Below the pieces are notes generated by a model that did not search any database, had not been told where the DNA came from, and saw only the letters and a list, made by a program, of their open reading frames with translations. Shown one piece after another: positions 27,061 to 36,195 of a DNA stretch of 64,000 nt. The stretch comes from Paenibacillus antarcticus (GTDB lineage Bacteria; Bacillota; Bacilli; Paenibacillales; Paenibacillaceae): the NCBI RefSeq assembly GCF_001637225.1, contig NZ_LVJI01000001.1, forward strand, positions 310,001 to 374,000, in the 5' to 3' direction. Numbering within the stretch: the stretch's first letter is position 1; the number at the start of each line of letters is the position of its first letter. Position numbers and translations under genes: made by a program.

Positions 27061-27954
27061 ATGAAAATTGCTATATGTGGAGGAACAGGTTTTATAGGAC
27101 AATCTATAATTAAGCATTGGACTACACAAGGACATCACATCGTCGTCATTACTCGAAAGATCCCCTCAAATCCAACTTCTAACGAACAATTAGAGTACCT
27201 CACATGGGACCAAATAAGTCATCATCCTGAGTCATTAGAGAACTTGGACGCACTTGTGAATCTTGCAGGAGCATCACTAAGTCAGCGGTGGACGAAACAA
27301 GCCAAGAAGCGGATTATGGAATCTCGATTAACAACTGTCTCAACACTCAGTAAGTTAGTCTCACGCTTACAGAATAAGCCAGCTGTTGTCATTCAGGCTT
27401 CAGCCGTTGCAATCTACGGAACTTCATTGGAAGAAACATTTGAAGAGAATTCGCAAACTTCCGTAATGGATTTCCCATCAGATGTTGTCCAACAATGGGA
27501 AGATGCAGCGGATAGCATTAAAGAAGTTCGATTAGTTAAATTACGAATCAGTGTAGTACTTGGAAATGACGGTGGGGCGTATCCGATGATGCGACTTCCC
27601 TTTAGGCTTGGTATAGGTGGAAGAATTGGCAGCGGCCAGCAGTGGATGTCATGGATTCATATTTCTGATATGGTGCGGTTAGTTGAGTTCTGCATCCTTA
27701 ATCCTAATATCGAAGGGCCTGTCAATGCTTCTACACCACAGCCCGTCACGAACGACCAATTCGGTAGAGCCGTCGCTTCGGTACATCATCGTCCCTATTG
27801 GTTGCCCCTTCCGAGCTTTCTCTTAAAAGGAATTGTCGGAGAGTTATCACTTATTCTACTCAAGGGGCAATGTGTCATACCAAGTAAAGCTCTTGAGCAT
27901 GGATTTATATTCGCTTTCCCAGGAATACAGGAGGCTCTTCAAGATCTTAAGTGA
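27061..27954 (+). CDS. TIGR01777 family epimerase / SDR-like protein
   Basis: 297 residues. The N-terminal nucleotide-binding motif is IAICGGTGFIGQSI. Family stretches include LDALVNLAGASLSQRWT, VIQASAVAIYGT, MSWIHISDMVRLVEFC and GPVNASTPQPVTN. TIGR01777 proteins are extended SDR-fold oxidoreductases of unknown substrate (YfcH/YfhF group). The start chosen is the ATG behind AAAAGGAGTTGATGATT; the frame is open 33 codons further up but that stretch holds the preceding terminator. Its last 16 bp overlap the 3' end of the convergent FHA gene. Confidence 0.88.
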   Translation: MKIAICGGTGFIGQSIIKHWTTQGHHIVVITRKIPSNPTSNEQLEYLTWDQISHHPESLENLDALVNLAGASLSQRWTKQAKKRIMESRLTTVSTLSKLVSRLQNKPAVVIQASAVAIYGTSLEETFEENSQTSVMDFPSDVVQQWEDAADSIKEVRLVKLRISVVLGNDGGAYPMMRLPFRLGIGGRIGSGQQWMSWIHISDMVRLVEFCILNPNIEGPVNASTPQPVTNDQFGRAVASVHHRPYWLPLPSFLLKGIVGELSLILLKGQCVIPSKALEHGFIFAFPGIQEALQDLK

Positions 27955-29768
27955 TACGTATACTCTCCTTTAATGATTGTAAATGTATCTCCATCTAGGA
28001 GGGGATATTCTTTATAGGAAACCATAGGTTCCTTGTTTAGTAAGGTACCATTCTTAGAACCTAAGTCTTTAATGACATATCCCCCACTTCCTTTAGAGAG
28101 CTCTACGTGAGCTCTTGAGGTTCCAGGTGTTTCTTCAACGAACTGGGAAACATCCGCAGATCTTCCAATAATGAAGTGAGGAACATTCAGTACAATTGGA
28201 GTCAAAGCTTTCTCACCCTGGGCTGAGTCTCCTCGCAGTGACCCTTCCTGATCTCCTTGTCCTATTTCTCTTCGTTCAAGATAGGGATACGATTTATAAG
28301 ATGTGACATGTACATCTTGGGACGAGTTATTCTCCGGAGTCAATAGAACTGTTGCATTAACTCTGGGAGTAGATAACATTTCCGTTTTGTGTCCCAATTG
28401 AGCATAATAATCGCTTTGGTCCTCTTTATCATCATACATTGAGGCTACAGGTGATTCTCTATTCGTTATTCCTCTATCCGCTCGAGTACGTTCTGATGTA
28501 ATGTTATCTGGAAAAACCCATCGCTTCTCCGAAGGCTCAAGTTCTTTCTCCTTTGATGATCCTCCGAAGAATCCCGTCAATTTCTCTACTTGAAATGACG
28601 ATCCTCGTTTGCGATGTGATTCTTCCAATTTACCTGAATCAAATAAAGGTATTGATTCTGTCAAAGATTCTACTCGCTTCATAGGTAGACGGAGTGTCCC
28701 TTTCCATCCTAACCATGAAATAACTCCAAGGACAGCTGTAACAAGAATACTGACAATTAGCATCACTATACCTGGATAGGACATATAGAGGAATCTCCAT
28801 GCAACAGCACACGTAACTATGCAACCTAAAGTTACATATGTTGTCGTTGAAGACGACTTATGTTCCTCATCTCCATCCGTCATATCAAACTCATCATTAT
28901 CTTCCATCCATGCATGTTCATTCTCAGATGAAGTATGCATTGGTGTCTTTCTTAAAGGTTCTCGGTTTCTTGATATGAAGGAGAGATGTTCAGGCAATTC
29001 TGCTGAATCCGCAGGTAATCTCACTTTTCGCTCAACTTCTGTTGCTCGTGGGATAGCATTGGGTTTGGAACTAGGCATGGAATTAGATTGAAGCGTCTGA
29101 GATTGTCTTATATGATGTTGATGTATATTCGATCGTTGCAAGTTTGATTGAGGTATATTATTGTGAACTTGCTGAGATGGTAAGCTTTGTCCAGCTCCCG
29201 CGAGTAAATTCTGAAGCAAATCCTTCAACCCTAACAATGTAAATTCTTCAACACTTACATAATGAAGAAGCGTTTGAATACCATTACCCTGTAATTCAGT
29301 CACAGAGGCCATAAGCCTTGTTATCAGATGGTGTAGTGAAGATTGGATGGTTCTCAAATTCTTCATAGATGAAATAGGTATATAGGTCAGATATAGCGTA
29401 CCCATATGGAGAGGTCCATCGATAAACATATAGTCTTCCTGAAGTATGTATTGATCTGGATCTAACATAAATAAATTACTATCGTAGAGCGTACCTACAA
29501 CTTGCAATAATAGACCGTAGTATTCATCTAAGCTTAATTTATCACTTTTGAGCAAGTGAGTAAGCATTTTCTTATTAGAAATATCATATTGGATACTCAC
29601 CCTGAAATCTAGTTCCTTCAAATGAAGAGGTAATAGATGAGGAACTTTCGCCGCTGAGATCATGCTCGTCTGAACTCTGCTTAAATCAGATGAAGGAATG
29701 CCCTCAGGACTACTCAAAACCATATAATTCCCACCACTATGAATGAAATCTCGTGTTAATCCAAACAA
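27939..29768 (-). CDS. FHA domain protein of Tad locus (DUF6382-FHA type)
   Basis: About 609 residues. The N-terminal 200 residues (LHLKELDFRVSIQYDISNKK, then GLLLQVVGTL) look like the DUF6382 domain found beside Firmicute Tad genes. A polar Gln/Ser/Asn-rich linker follows. Two hydrophobic segments near residues 320-360 give a membrane anchor. Then comes a long charged linker, and a C-terminal FHA domain (about 525-609) with FIIGRSADVS, TSRAHVELSK and DLGSKNGTLLN. FHA domains bind phosphothreonine, so this protein may link pilus assembly to Ser/Thr kinase signalling (inference). Start TTG lies behind AGAGAGAGGTGAATATA; GTG three codons earlier is an alternative. Last gene of the Tad operon. 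Confidence 0.8.
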   Translation of the reverse strand: MFGLTRDFIHSGGNYMVLSSPEGIPSSDLSRVQTSMISAAKVPHLLPLHLKELDFRVSIQYDISNKKMLTHLLKSDKLSLDEYYGLLLQVVGTLYDSNLFMLDPDQYILQEDYMFIDGPLHMGTLYLTYIPISSMKNLRTIQSSLHHLITRLMASVTELQGNGIQTLLHYVSVEEFTLLGLKDLLQNLLAGAGQSLPSQQVHNNIPQSNLQRSNIHQHHIRQSQTLQSNSMPSSKPNAIPRATEVERKVRLPADSAELPEHLSFISRNREPLRKTPMHTSSENEHAWMEDNDEFDMTDGDEEHKSSSTTTYVTLGCIVTCAVAWRFLYMSYPGIVMLIVSILVTAVLGVISWLGWKGTLRLPMKRVESLTESIPLFDSGKLEESHRKRGSSFQVEKLTGFFGGSSKEKELEPSEKRWVFPDNITSERTRADRGITNRESPVASMYDDKEDQSDYYAQLGHKTEMLSTPRVNATVLLTPENNSSQDVHVTSYKSYPYLERREIGQGDQEGSLRGDSAQGEKALTPIVLNVPHFIIGRSADVSQFVEETPGTSRAHVELSKGSGGYVIKDLGSKNGTLLNKEPMVSYKEYPLLDGDTFTIIKGEYTYHLRS

Positions 29769-29783
29769 TATATTCACCTCTCT

Positions 29784-30299
29784 CTAATAGGGTACAGCAT
29801 ATAGATAAGCACAGATCATACCAGGGACAACTGCAATCATAAATGGAAAGCGAATTTGCTCCTTACTTACCATCCTCAGTGCTACAGAATCCTTTAGAAC
29901 AAATAATCCTACGATTCCACGAATCACCTTTCGAAGACGAACAAGCGTCTCCCTACGCCATAACAATATGAACATTCCAATAAGTCCTGCGAATAGTATC
30001 GAATACAATAAAGACTGAATCGTGAATAATGTCCCTGTCCAAGCACCAATGCCACCGAACAGTTTGACATCACCTGCTCCCACAGCTCCCATACAATACA
30101 TAATTAGAAGTATGCCAAATCCAACTAATAATCCCTTTCCAGTGAACATCACTCCACTCCAGCCAGAGTCTATTAAATGGTACAACATTCCACATATTAT
30201 CGCCGGAATGGTAAGCACGTTCGGAATCTTCATCGATTTAATATCTGTTATGAAGGCCGTAACCACAAGTATCGCACATCCTGCAAAAGCAAACTCCAT
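29784..30299 (-). CDS. A24 prepilin peptidase (TadV/CpaA type)
   Basis: 171 residues, six membrane helices and no N-terminal methylase domain, as in TadV/CpaA. The two catalytic Asp are in TAFITDIKSMKIPNVLT near residue 20 and GAVGAGDVKLFGGIGAW near residue 72. It should cleave the leader of the Flp pilin and the TadE-like proteins at the cytoplasmic face of the membrane. Start ATG lies behind AGGAGAAATAAGC. It sits between a TadE-like gene and the FHA gene in the Tad operon. Confidence 0.92.
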   Translation of the reverse strand: MEFAFAGCAILVVTAFITDIKSMKIPNVLTIPAIICGMLYHLIDSGWSGVMFTGKGLLVGFGILLIMYCMGAVGAGDVKLFGGIGAWTGTLFTIQSLLYSILFAGLIGMFILLWRRETLVRLRKVIRGIVGLFVLKDSVALRMVSKEQIRFPFMIAVVPGMICAYLYAVPY

Positions 30300-30326
30300 G
30301 CTTATTTCTCCTATCCTTGTGAATAC

Positions 30327-31295
30327 TCATCTTAGATCAACCACTGTAAACATGACTTCAACTCGTTGCCCGTCTTCAGTTGTAATTACAAATGGCCAAG
30401 TCCCTGGTGTCGTATTCGTTCCAACAAACCACTCCCACTCGATATAACCTTCGGAATCGGCCTGTTTCCATCCAAGATACTTGGCGGTACTCGCACCACT
30501 TTTATAAAATACAGCAAGTTGTGCTGTTGAATTAGGAGCAACCTTCACCCTCACTTTTGTCTTCTTTCCAACAACAGCAGGATCAGGCTTCTCTAAGACC
30601 TCAATAGCTGTTGATGCCTCATCTTCACCCATACCCACATCTGTAGATTCTGATGTATCACCGATCCATAGACGTTCTTGAGCCTTCGCTTGTATCACAA
30701 TTTTTTTATTAATAAAAGGTACTTTTATCGGCAGTTCATAACTGAGTTCAATACCGAAATACGGATTACTTCTAGTCTTCATATCAGGAAGATAAATATT
30801 GGATACATGAATTCGATTCGCATTTAAGAATTCACTCTGAATGAAGGGCTTCAACAAAGGCTTAACTACAGGATCTAGTACAGTTTCGGCCGTTGCGTTT
30901 TTTATTGTCTGTAATGGCTCATCCCCCTTGGCAGCAGCATCCATCATCCATTGATTAAATGGAGCTGGAAGAGAACTGCTATACTGGGATGCCCAATCTG
31001 TTACAGATAACTTAGGTATGATCCAATTCCCTGTTAATGGCGTGTCTTTATTCTCCTCTGACGGTATTTCTTGCTTCACTACTAATGCAATAGGATGCAT
31101 ATGAGAAGAAACCATCTTTACAGTATCGGACACGGTGCTTTGAAGTGCGGTTGAGATCAATGTCATTTGAATCATATAGATTAAGAACACAATGAAAAAA
31201 ATAAAAAACGGAAATACTAGTGCCGCCTCAAGAACCATGCTCCCTTGTTCTTTGTTCGTTTTTCTAGTAGGAATAATCGGCTTGTTTGATGGCAT
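30327..31295 (-). CDS. TadE/TadG-like pseudopilin-type protein
   Basis: 322 residues. After a short basic N-terminus, QGSMVLEAALVFPFFIFFIV gives a TadE-like prepilin segment with one membrane helix (about residues 18-45); the long exported part follows. The C-terminal 80 residues (KVRVKVAPNSTAQLAVFYKSG, then WVGTNTTPGTW with WEWF) resemble an Ig-like extracellular domain. The start is the ATG behind GGAAGGAAACCGTTATT. The gene overlaps the preceding large gene by about 30 bp, so translation is coupled. Probable minor pilin or tip component. Confidence 0.75.
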   Translation of the reverse strand: MPSNKPIIPTRKTNKEQGSMVLEAALVFPFFIFFIVFLIYMIQMTLISTALQSTVSDTVKMVSSHMHPIALVVKQEIPSEENKDTPLTGNWIIPKLSVTDWASQYSSSLPAPFNQWMMDAAAKGDEPLQTIKNATAETVLDPVVKPLLKPFIQSEFLNANRIHVSNIYLPDMKTRSNPYFGIELSYELPIKVPFINKKIVIQAKAQERLWIGDTSESTDVGMGEDEASTAIEVLEKPDPAVVGKKTKVRVKVAPNSTAQLAVFYKSGASTAKYLGWKQADSEGYIEWEWFVGTNTTPGTWPFVITTEDGQRVEVMFTVVDLR

Positions 31296-33561
31296 AATAA
31301 CGGTTTCCTTCCACTTCATCTTCGCTATTCGTAGCTGAGCTGAACATTCTCATGATGCCAGGGAGAAACCATAATTTCATACCGATCCGAACTTCACCAG
31401 AGGAATACGTCGCCCGCTCAGCGGGGTTAATACCCGTATTGAAACGAATCAGTGAAAGCATACGCGACATTTTTCTATCATTGTTACTATGAATGAATAG
31501 AAATACCCTCAAGTAATCACGGTAAGTCATTTCCACCTTTAAGTACGCTGACAATTCAATCGACCCTTTTTGGCACAGTTGAATCATATCTACTATCGCC
31601 ATTTCAATGCCATATAACAAGGCAGCAGCTAGAATTAATAAAGGGTTGCCTAGTTTGCTACTCTTCACTAAACCTTCCATCGTTCGTATCGCTAGTCGTA
31701 CTCCAAAAATCTCTGAATAAGCGGCTGATATATTACCTACTGGATTATGAAATCCATATAAAATATACTCTAACTCCTGCTTATGGATACTAAGCTGCTC
31801 CACTAAATCGTCCCCTATGGAACTATCAGGGTTACTAACGATATCTCCCAACTGTGTAATATCAAAATGATGAAAATAGAGCGATGCATACTCATTTTGG
31901 TAAAATTCGTCCTGTAAGCCCGTTAACATACTGCCCATCGACCCAAATAAACCATCCATGTTATCCATTGCTGAAGTACTGGCGTCATAAGGATCATTAT
32001 CCAGCTGAGCTCCTTGATAAGAGGAATCACCAACAGATTGTTTATTAAAGATCATGCTCTCATCGTAATATTGTTGGAGCGTACGATACGCCTCCATGTA
32101 GCTTCCAGCCTTACCGCTCAATTCATTTATCTTATTTAGGATATTGGTAGCATCCTTCAGCTTACCTTTAGCCTTCTTCTCTATTTCCTTACGCTCCTTA
32201 TCAGAAGATCGATTCTCCTCTAATTTCCTTAGTTCTGCTTCAAGAATGTTATTTGAACCGGGAATAAAATACTTGCGCAAATAATCGTCTATCTGGACTC
32301 TTGTCTCAATAACGGCAGATTTCATCTGACTACTACTGGACGTGGTACCATAGGCTCCACTCAATGTAGAACTAAAAGATGTGATTTGGCCGTCTAAGGC
32401 CTGATGGTGATTGATCTGAACGTCAATCTCTTTCTTTAAATCTTGCAATAATGCTTCAGGTAGCAGTAATTTATCCGTTTGCCCTCTAATCTTACGAATG
32501 GCTTCTGAGTCCTCATTACTTAATTCTTCGGTGCTTCCCGGACTGTCCTCACGAGTTACCGTATCGTACCCTTCACTTTGGGAGCGGTTCTCTGACTCCT
32601 CAATTACTTGTTTCATTTGTTCATTCAACTTATATGCTTCTTCCCATAGATCTATCGCTTCGGGTAACATCTTCAAGTGATCTGCACGTAATGCGTTCTG
32701 AATATTAGAAATAGAAGATAAAACGCTAGAAGACCCTTGCTGATAACCACTTATCAAACTGCTGTATGAGTCCATTAAGGCTATCTCAGCATCCTCATTA
32801 TCATCTTCACTCTTGTCTGTTGAAATCTTCCCCTGCCTCTGGGTAATTAGACGCTCCAACTCATTTGCCTTAAGCACATAGTCATCATATTGAGCGGCTA
32901 TATCCTTACCAGAATGGATACCTCCCCCCAATGACTCATTGGAAATGTGAGTACTAGCCTGATCCATGATCAGATTAGATATATCGTCTACACTCTGCGC
33001 TGACTTTTTCTGTTTCTTAAGCATCTCGTCTAATGCATCTTCGCGTTTGTCATATAACTTCTGAAGCTTCTTTAATACATCCACCGTGTTAGAAGCTTCC
33101 TTCATGGATTGAGATATCGGTTTGAATTTATTTACAATTTCTAACGTGAAATCTATGGGTGCTTTATATTTCATTTCTTCACCGACTTGGCGATTGAATA
33201 TTTCATATTCCCCGAGCATTCGCTCCATTTGTAGAGAGGACGTATCCAATTCAAGAGGTAATATCGAAAAAGAATCTCCTCGATCTCCATGATCCATACT
33301 GTCATTTAGCACTCCAGACATGATCTGATCTCCATTACTCTCACCATAAGCGAACAAACCATATTCCTGCTGTAATTCTGGTTCATAGGCAGACATCACA
33401 GAACGAACTGCGGAGTGTACCAAGCGCTCACTCTGAACCTTCATTGCAGCAATCCGTGCATAGTCGATGAATAAAGCTACGAAAGTAAACACAATGGCTA
33501 GGATCAGGATAAGAAAAATTGACACTGAGCCCCTCTGGTCCGTATGCCATTTACTGAACAT
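31264..33561 (-). CDS. Large TadG-like protein with N-terminal pilin-like anchor (DUF5702 type)
   Basis: 765 residues. RGSVSIFLILILAIVFTFVALFIDYARI near residues 10-35 is a TadG-like membrane helix, followed by the family-like KVQSERLVHSAVRSVMSAYEPELQQEYGLFAYG. The large exported part (40-650) is mostly charged, Gln/Ser/Lys-rich helix with coiled-coil character. A hydrophobic C-terminal stretch near residues 590-650 (NPLLILAAALLYGIEMAIV) and the final SLIRFNTGINPAERATYSSG are typical of DUF5702 proteins in Firmicute Tad loci. It is probably an envelope-spanning part of the pilus apparatus. Start ATG follows AAGGGGAGAGAAC. Confidence 0.75.
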   Translation of the reverse strand: MFSKWHTDQRGSVSIFLILILAIVFTFVALFIDYARIAAMKVQSERLVHSAVRSVMSAYEPELQQEYGLFAYGESNGDQIMSGVLNDSMDHGDRGDSFSILPLELDTSSLQMERMLGEYEIFNRQVGEEMKYKAPIDFTLEIVNKFKPISQSMKEASNTVDVLKKLQKLYDKREDALDEMLKKQKKSAQSVDDISNLIMDQASTHISNESLGGGIHSGKDIAAQYDDYVLKANELERLITQRQGKISTDKSEDDNEDAEIALMDSYSSLISGYQQGSSSVLSSISNIQNALRADHLKMLPEAIDLWEEAYKLNEQMKQVIEESENRSQSEGYDTVTREDSPGSTEELSNEDSEAIRKIRGQTDKLLLPEALLQDLKKEIDVQINHHQALDGQITSFSSTLSGAYGTTSSSSQMKSAVIETRVQIDDYLRKYFIPGSNNILEAELRKLEENRSSDKERKEIEKKAKGKLKDATNILNKINELSGKAGSYMEAYRTLQQYYDESMIFNKQSVGDSSYQGAQLDNDPYDASTSAMDNMDGLFGSMGSMLTGLQDEFYQNEYASLYFHHFDITQLGDIVSNPDSSIGDDLVEQLSIHKQELEYILYGFHNPVGNISAAYSEIFGVRLAIRTMEGLVKSSKLGNPLLILAAALLYGIEMAIVDMIQLCQKGSIELSAYLKVEMTYRDYLRVFLFIHSNNDRKMSRMLSLIRFNTGINPAERATYSSGEVRIGMKLWFLPGIMRMFSSATNSEDEVEGNRYYAIKQADYSY

Positions 33562-33621
33562 GTTCTCTCCCCTTCCCATATACTAGCAATCGACATATGC
33601 TCTACACTTTTCCATCAGGAA

Positions 33622-34299
33622 TTATTTACTTTTTGAACCATACTTCTTCAACACTTCACCTGCATTGCCCTTATTAGTCGAACTCCCCCCTGATCCTTTG
33701 AATTTAGCAGCATAGTATCTCATCAAATCAACCGTTCGTATAAATTCAACAGGCTCAACAACGAGAGATTGTGCATTCGCATCTATCTTAGTACCTCCCG
33801 AAAGGATCTGGTCTAAAAGAGGTAAATTAATCAGTTGATCTAATTCAGTACTCACTTTACGTAGTAGAAGATTATTCTGATATGTTATCTCACCCTGCAT
33901 ATTCCCTGTCACAAGCATGCTTACTTTGGACAATTTCGTAGTAGGTAGTGATCCTAAGTTCTCGCCTCCAGGTAGAGATATCGATTGTTTATTCTCAGCC
34001 CCCGCCCAACCAAACATAGCACCTACCATCTGATCATCCTTAATCCTCCAATACAATGAATCATACTGTCCTTTAGGAAAGGCTCCCTTAAATACTTCTT
34101 TATGACTGTTATCCCAGCTATAAGCCGACCGCTCCGCCGCGGCAGAAGCTACTTGTTGCAATATAGACTGTTGGTAAATGTACATACAGAAGAACATGAG
34201 GATAATCGTCACCATCAGCACGATGGGCATAACGAGAGAGGCTTCAACCGTGAAGCTTCCCTCGTTACTTTTAAGCCTAACCTTCAATGAATTCGTCAC
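33622..34299 (-). CDS. TadE-like minor pilin
   Basis: 225 residues. EGSFTVEASLVMPIVLMVTIILMFF gives a TadE-like prepilin-type helix with the conserved Glu (VEAS) at about residues 13-36. The exported domain includes QVASAAAERSAYSW and a C-terminal Ser/Gly-rich end. It starts GTG inside the 3' end of the flp gene (23-bp overlap), so the pilin and this minor pilin are translationally coupled. Likely processed by the A24 peptidase of the same operon. Confidence 0.82.
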   Translation of the reverse strand: MTNSLKVRLKSNEGSFTVEASLVMPIVLMVTIILMFFCMYIYQQSILQQVASAAAERSAYSWDNSHKEVFKGAFPKGQYDSLYWRIKDDQMVGAMFGWAGAENKQSISLPGGENLGSLPTTKLSKVSMLVTGNMQGEITYQNNLLLRKVSTELDQLINLPLLDQILSGGTKIDANAQSLVVEPVEFIRTVDLMRYYAAKFKGSGGSSTNKGNAGEVLKKYGSKSK

Positions 34300-34468
34300 T
34301 TTTCTTACCGACCTTATTTAATAAATTAGAAACAATTGCTTTGAGTTGATCCCTAAAGATCACAGCAATCACAACAATCGCCGCTATAATCAAGATCATC
34401 TCTAACATGCCTAACCCTTCTTCTTCCTCCCAGAAACCCATTACTTTCCCCCATACGTGCGTTAACAT
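34277..34468 (-). CDS. Flp1-type pilin precursor (type IVb)
   Basis: 63 residues. The leader WEEEEG ends with a Gly, and cleavage there gives LGMLEM, placing Glu at position +5 as in type IV pilins. A hydrophobic helix (MILIIAAIVVIAVIF) follows and then a short basic and acidic tail. This is the Flp1-like architecture of the major pilin of Tad systems. Start ATG lies behind GGAGGAATGTTGAA. It sits after tadC and before tadE, the usual place. Confidence 0.88.
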   Translation of the reverse strand: MLTHVWGKVMGFWEEEEGLGMLEMILIIAAIVVIAVIFRDQLKAIVSNLLNKVGKKSDEFIEG

Positions 34469-34481
34469 TTCAACATTCCTC

Positions 34482-35354
34482 CTACATATTCATCATCATC
34501 ATTGCGGGTGTACCAACTAGCACGACTACTACCATAAAAATAACAACCATCGGAAATACCAGCTTGGAAGATGCCTGCTCGCCACGAGTACGTGTGATCA
34601 TTTTGCGACTCTCCCATAATGTTCGTGATAAATCACGTAGTGATAATACAAAATCGTTGCCTCCACGTCTGAAATTCAACAGAACCGTAGTTGTAAAGAT
34701 GGATACTTCTTGTAATGCACATCGCTTACTAAAGCTTTCAAGAGCCTGTTGGAAAGAGTACCCGCTATCCCAATCCTGAATCATACGATTCAGCTCTCTA
34801 TACAAGGGATGATCGTACTGTTCTTTCTTCCGTTCAACACAATGCGTTATCGCCTTTTGTACTGTTTCACCTGCGCCTACGAGCAACACGATTTTGTTTA
34901 GCAATTCGGGAAGCTCCATCAATATATCTTGGTCACGAGCTTGAACCTTGCTATACAGATCCCTCACCATCGCTACAGGTAAAAGGACTGCCAAAGCACC
35001 ACCTAATATGAATCCCGTCTTCTCGCCCAACCCTATTGAAAGAACACATCCAGAGCATAATAGCAGCCAGCTGTAACACATCATTTCTCCTAAATAGAGC
35101 AAGGTCATCTCGCCACTGTATCGCATGCCGTGAATTTTCTGAATCGAACGCTGAACTTTATAGAAGAAAAACGGAAACCTTGTCGTTATCTTAGACTTGT
35201 CCAAAACAACTAACATGGGCACGACCACCTTACTAAGGCGTAAACCTTCCATAGGTAATTTGCTAAGTCTTCGATACTTCTCATCGCTGTGCCAGTTCAG
35301 TGCCAACCAACATCCCACTAGCAGAAGTAGCAACACGATGTATAGGATAATCAT
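34482..35354 (-). CDS. tadC: Tad pilus platform protein TadC (type II secretion F family)
   Basis: 290 residues. An N-terminal helix (about 2-18) precedes a cytoplasmic part, and the T2SSF domain lies in the C-terminal half: LPELLNKIVLLVGAGETVQKAI, SFQQALESFSKRCALQEVSIFTT and the final hydrophobic LVFPMVVIFMVVVVLVGTPAM. It forms the membrane platform with TadB. The start ATG chosen lies 6 nt after AGAGGG; an ATG two codons upstream abuts that site. It follows tadB after 13 nt. Confidence 0.88.
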   Translation of the reverse strand: MIILYIVLLLLLVGCWLALNWHSDEKYRRLSKLPMEGLRLSKVVVPMLVVLDKSKITTRFPFFFYKVQRSIQKIHGMRYSGEMTLLYLGEMMCYSWLLLCSGCVLSIGLGEKTGFILGGALAVLLPVAMVRDLYSKVQARDQDILMELPELLNKIVLLVGAGETVQKAITHCVERKKEQYDHPLYRELNRMIQDWDSGYSFQQALESFSKRCALQEVSIFTTTVLLNFRRGGNDFVLSLRDLSRTLWESRKMITRTRGEQASSKLVFPMVVIFMVVVVLVGTPAMMMMNM

Positions 35355-35367
35355 TGCCATCCCTCTT

Positions 35368-36195
35368 CTACAATTTGATGTTCATAATCTTGCTAATCCA
35401 GATAGCACAAGCACCTAACACACCCAGCGATAGCGAGGAAATAATGAACCCCATCCCGCTATACATCGGTAGCATGTAATCAGGCGATGATAAGTTCATG
35501 AACAATATCATCAAGACCGGTGCTGCAAGAATAGCCTTAGATTCAAACCTTTTCTGAGCAATCATAACCGAGATTTCCTGTTGAATATCTAGCTTCTCAC
35601 CAATGATAGTAGAGGTACGCCGTACGACTTCTACTAGATCGCCACCTGTTCTTTTGCATGTCGTAAATACATCGGCAAAATTCGTGATATCTTCCATTAC
35701 GGCTCGTCGACTGAAATCCTGCAACGCTTCTTCAATGGGCTCACCATACTCTAATCGGGCACAAATAATGTTCAATTCCATAATAAGATCATTCTCTGCC
35801 TCTGGGTCTAACATGCGTAAATCCGAAACGGCCTCTCTAAATCCATTCTCTACTGAACGACCTGCAGAAAGTGAGGATGATAATGAGAAGAGAGCCTGTT
35901 TGAAATGAAGATTCATCGCAGCACGACGACGATTCAACATATGCCTTCTCCAGTATCCAGGAACAAACCAAGAGCCACAGGCTATCAGGAGCGAAGCAAT
36001 CCATTGGTGATAGAATAAATATCCTATGCTATACAAAAGGAACCCTCCGATAACGATGCACATAACTCTCTCAGCTCTACTCAGCTCATAGATGCTATAG
36101 TCAGGAAGAGCGGGGCGCGATGGATCTATCGTACTAATTCTGGCTGTCTTCTCTTTCGACTTTGTATTAGACTTCACTTTAGTCATTACTCTCAC
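35368..36195 (-). CDS. tadB: Tad pilus platform protein TadB (type II secretion F family)
   Basis: 275 residues. A basic cytoplasmic N-terminus (residues 1-35) precedes two membrane helices (about 47-85). The T2SSF domain follows (NLHFKQALFSLSSSLSAGRS, GEPIEEALQDFSRRA, FADVFTTCKRTGGDLVEVV), then C-terminal helices. GTG start overlaps the tadA stop by 4 bp behind GAGGAGGTG, indicating translational coupling. It pairs with TadC to form the inner platform through which the ATPase extrudes pilin. Confidence 0.88.
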   Translation of the reverse strand: MRVMTKVKSNTKSKEKTARISTIDPSRPALPDYSIYELSRAERVMCIVIGGFLLYSIGYLFYHQWIASLLIACGSWFVPGYWRRHMLNRRRAAMNLHFKQALFSLSSSLSAGRSVENGFREAVSDLRMLDPEAENDLIMELNIICARLEYGEPIEEALQDFSRRAVMEDITNFADVFTTCKRTGGDLVEVVRRTSTIIGEKLDIQQEISVMIAQKRFESKAILAAPVLMILFMNLSSPDYMLPMYSGMGFIISSLSLGVLGACAIWISKIMNIKL

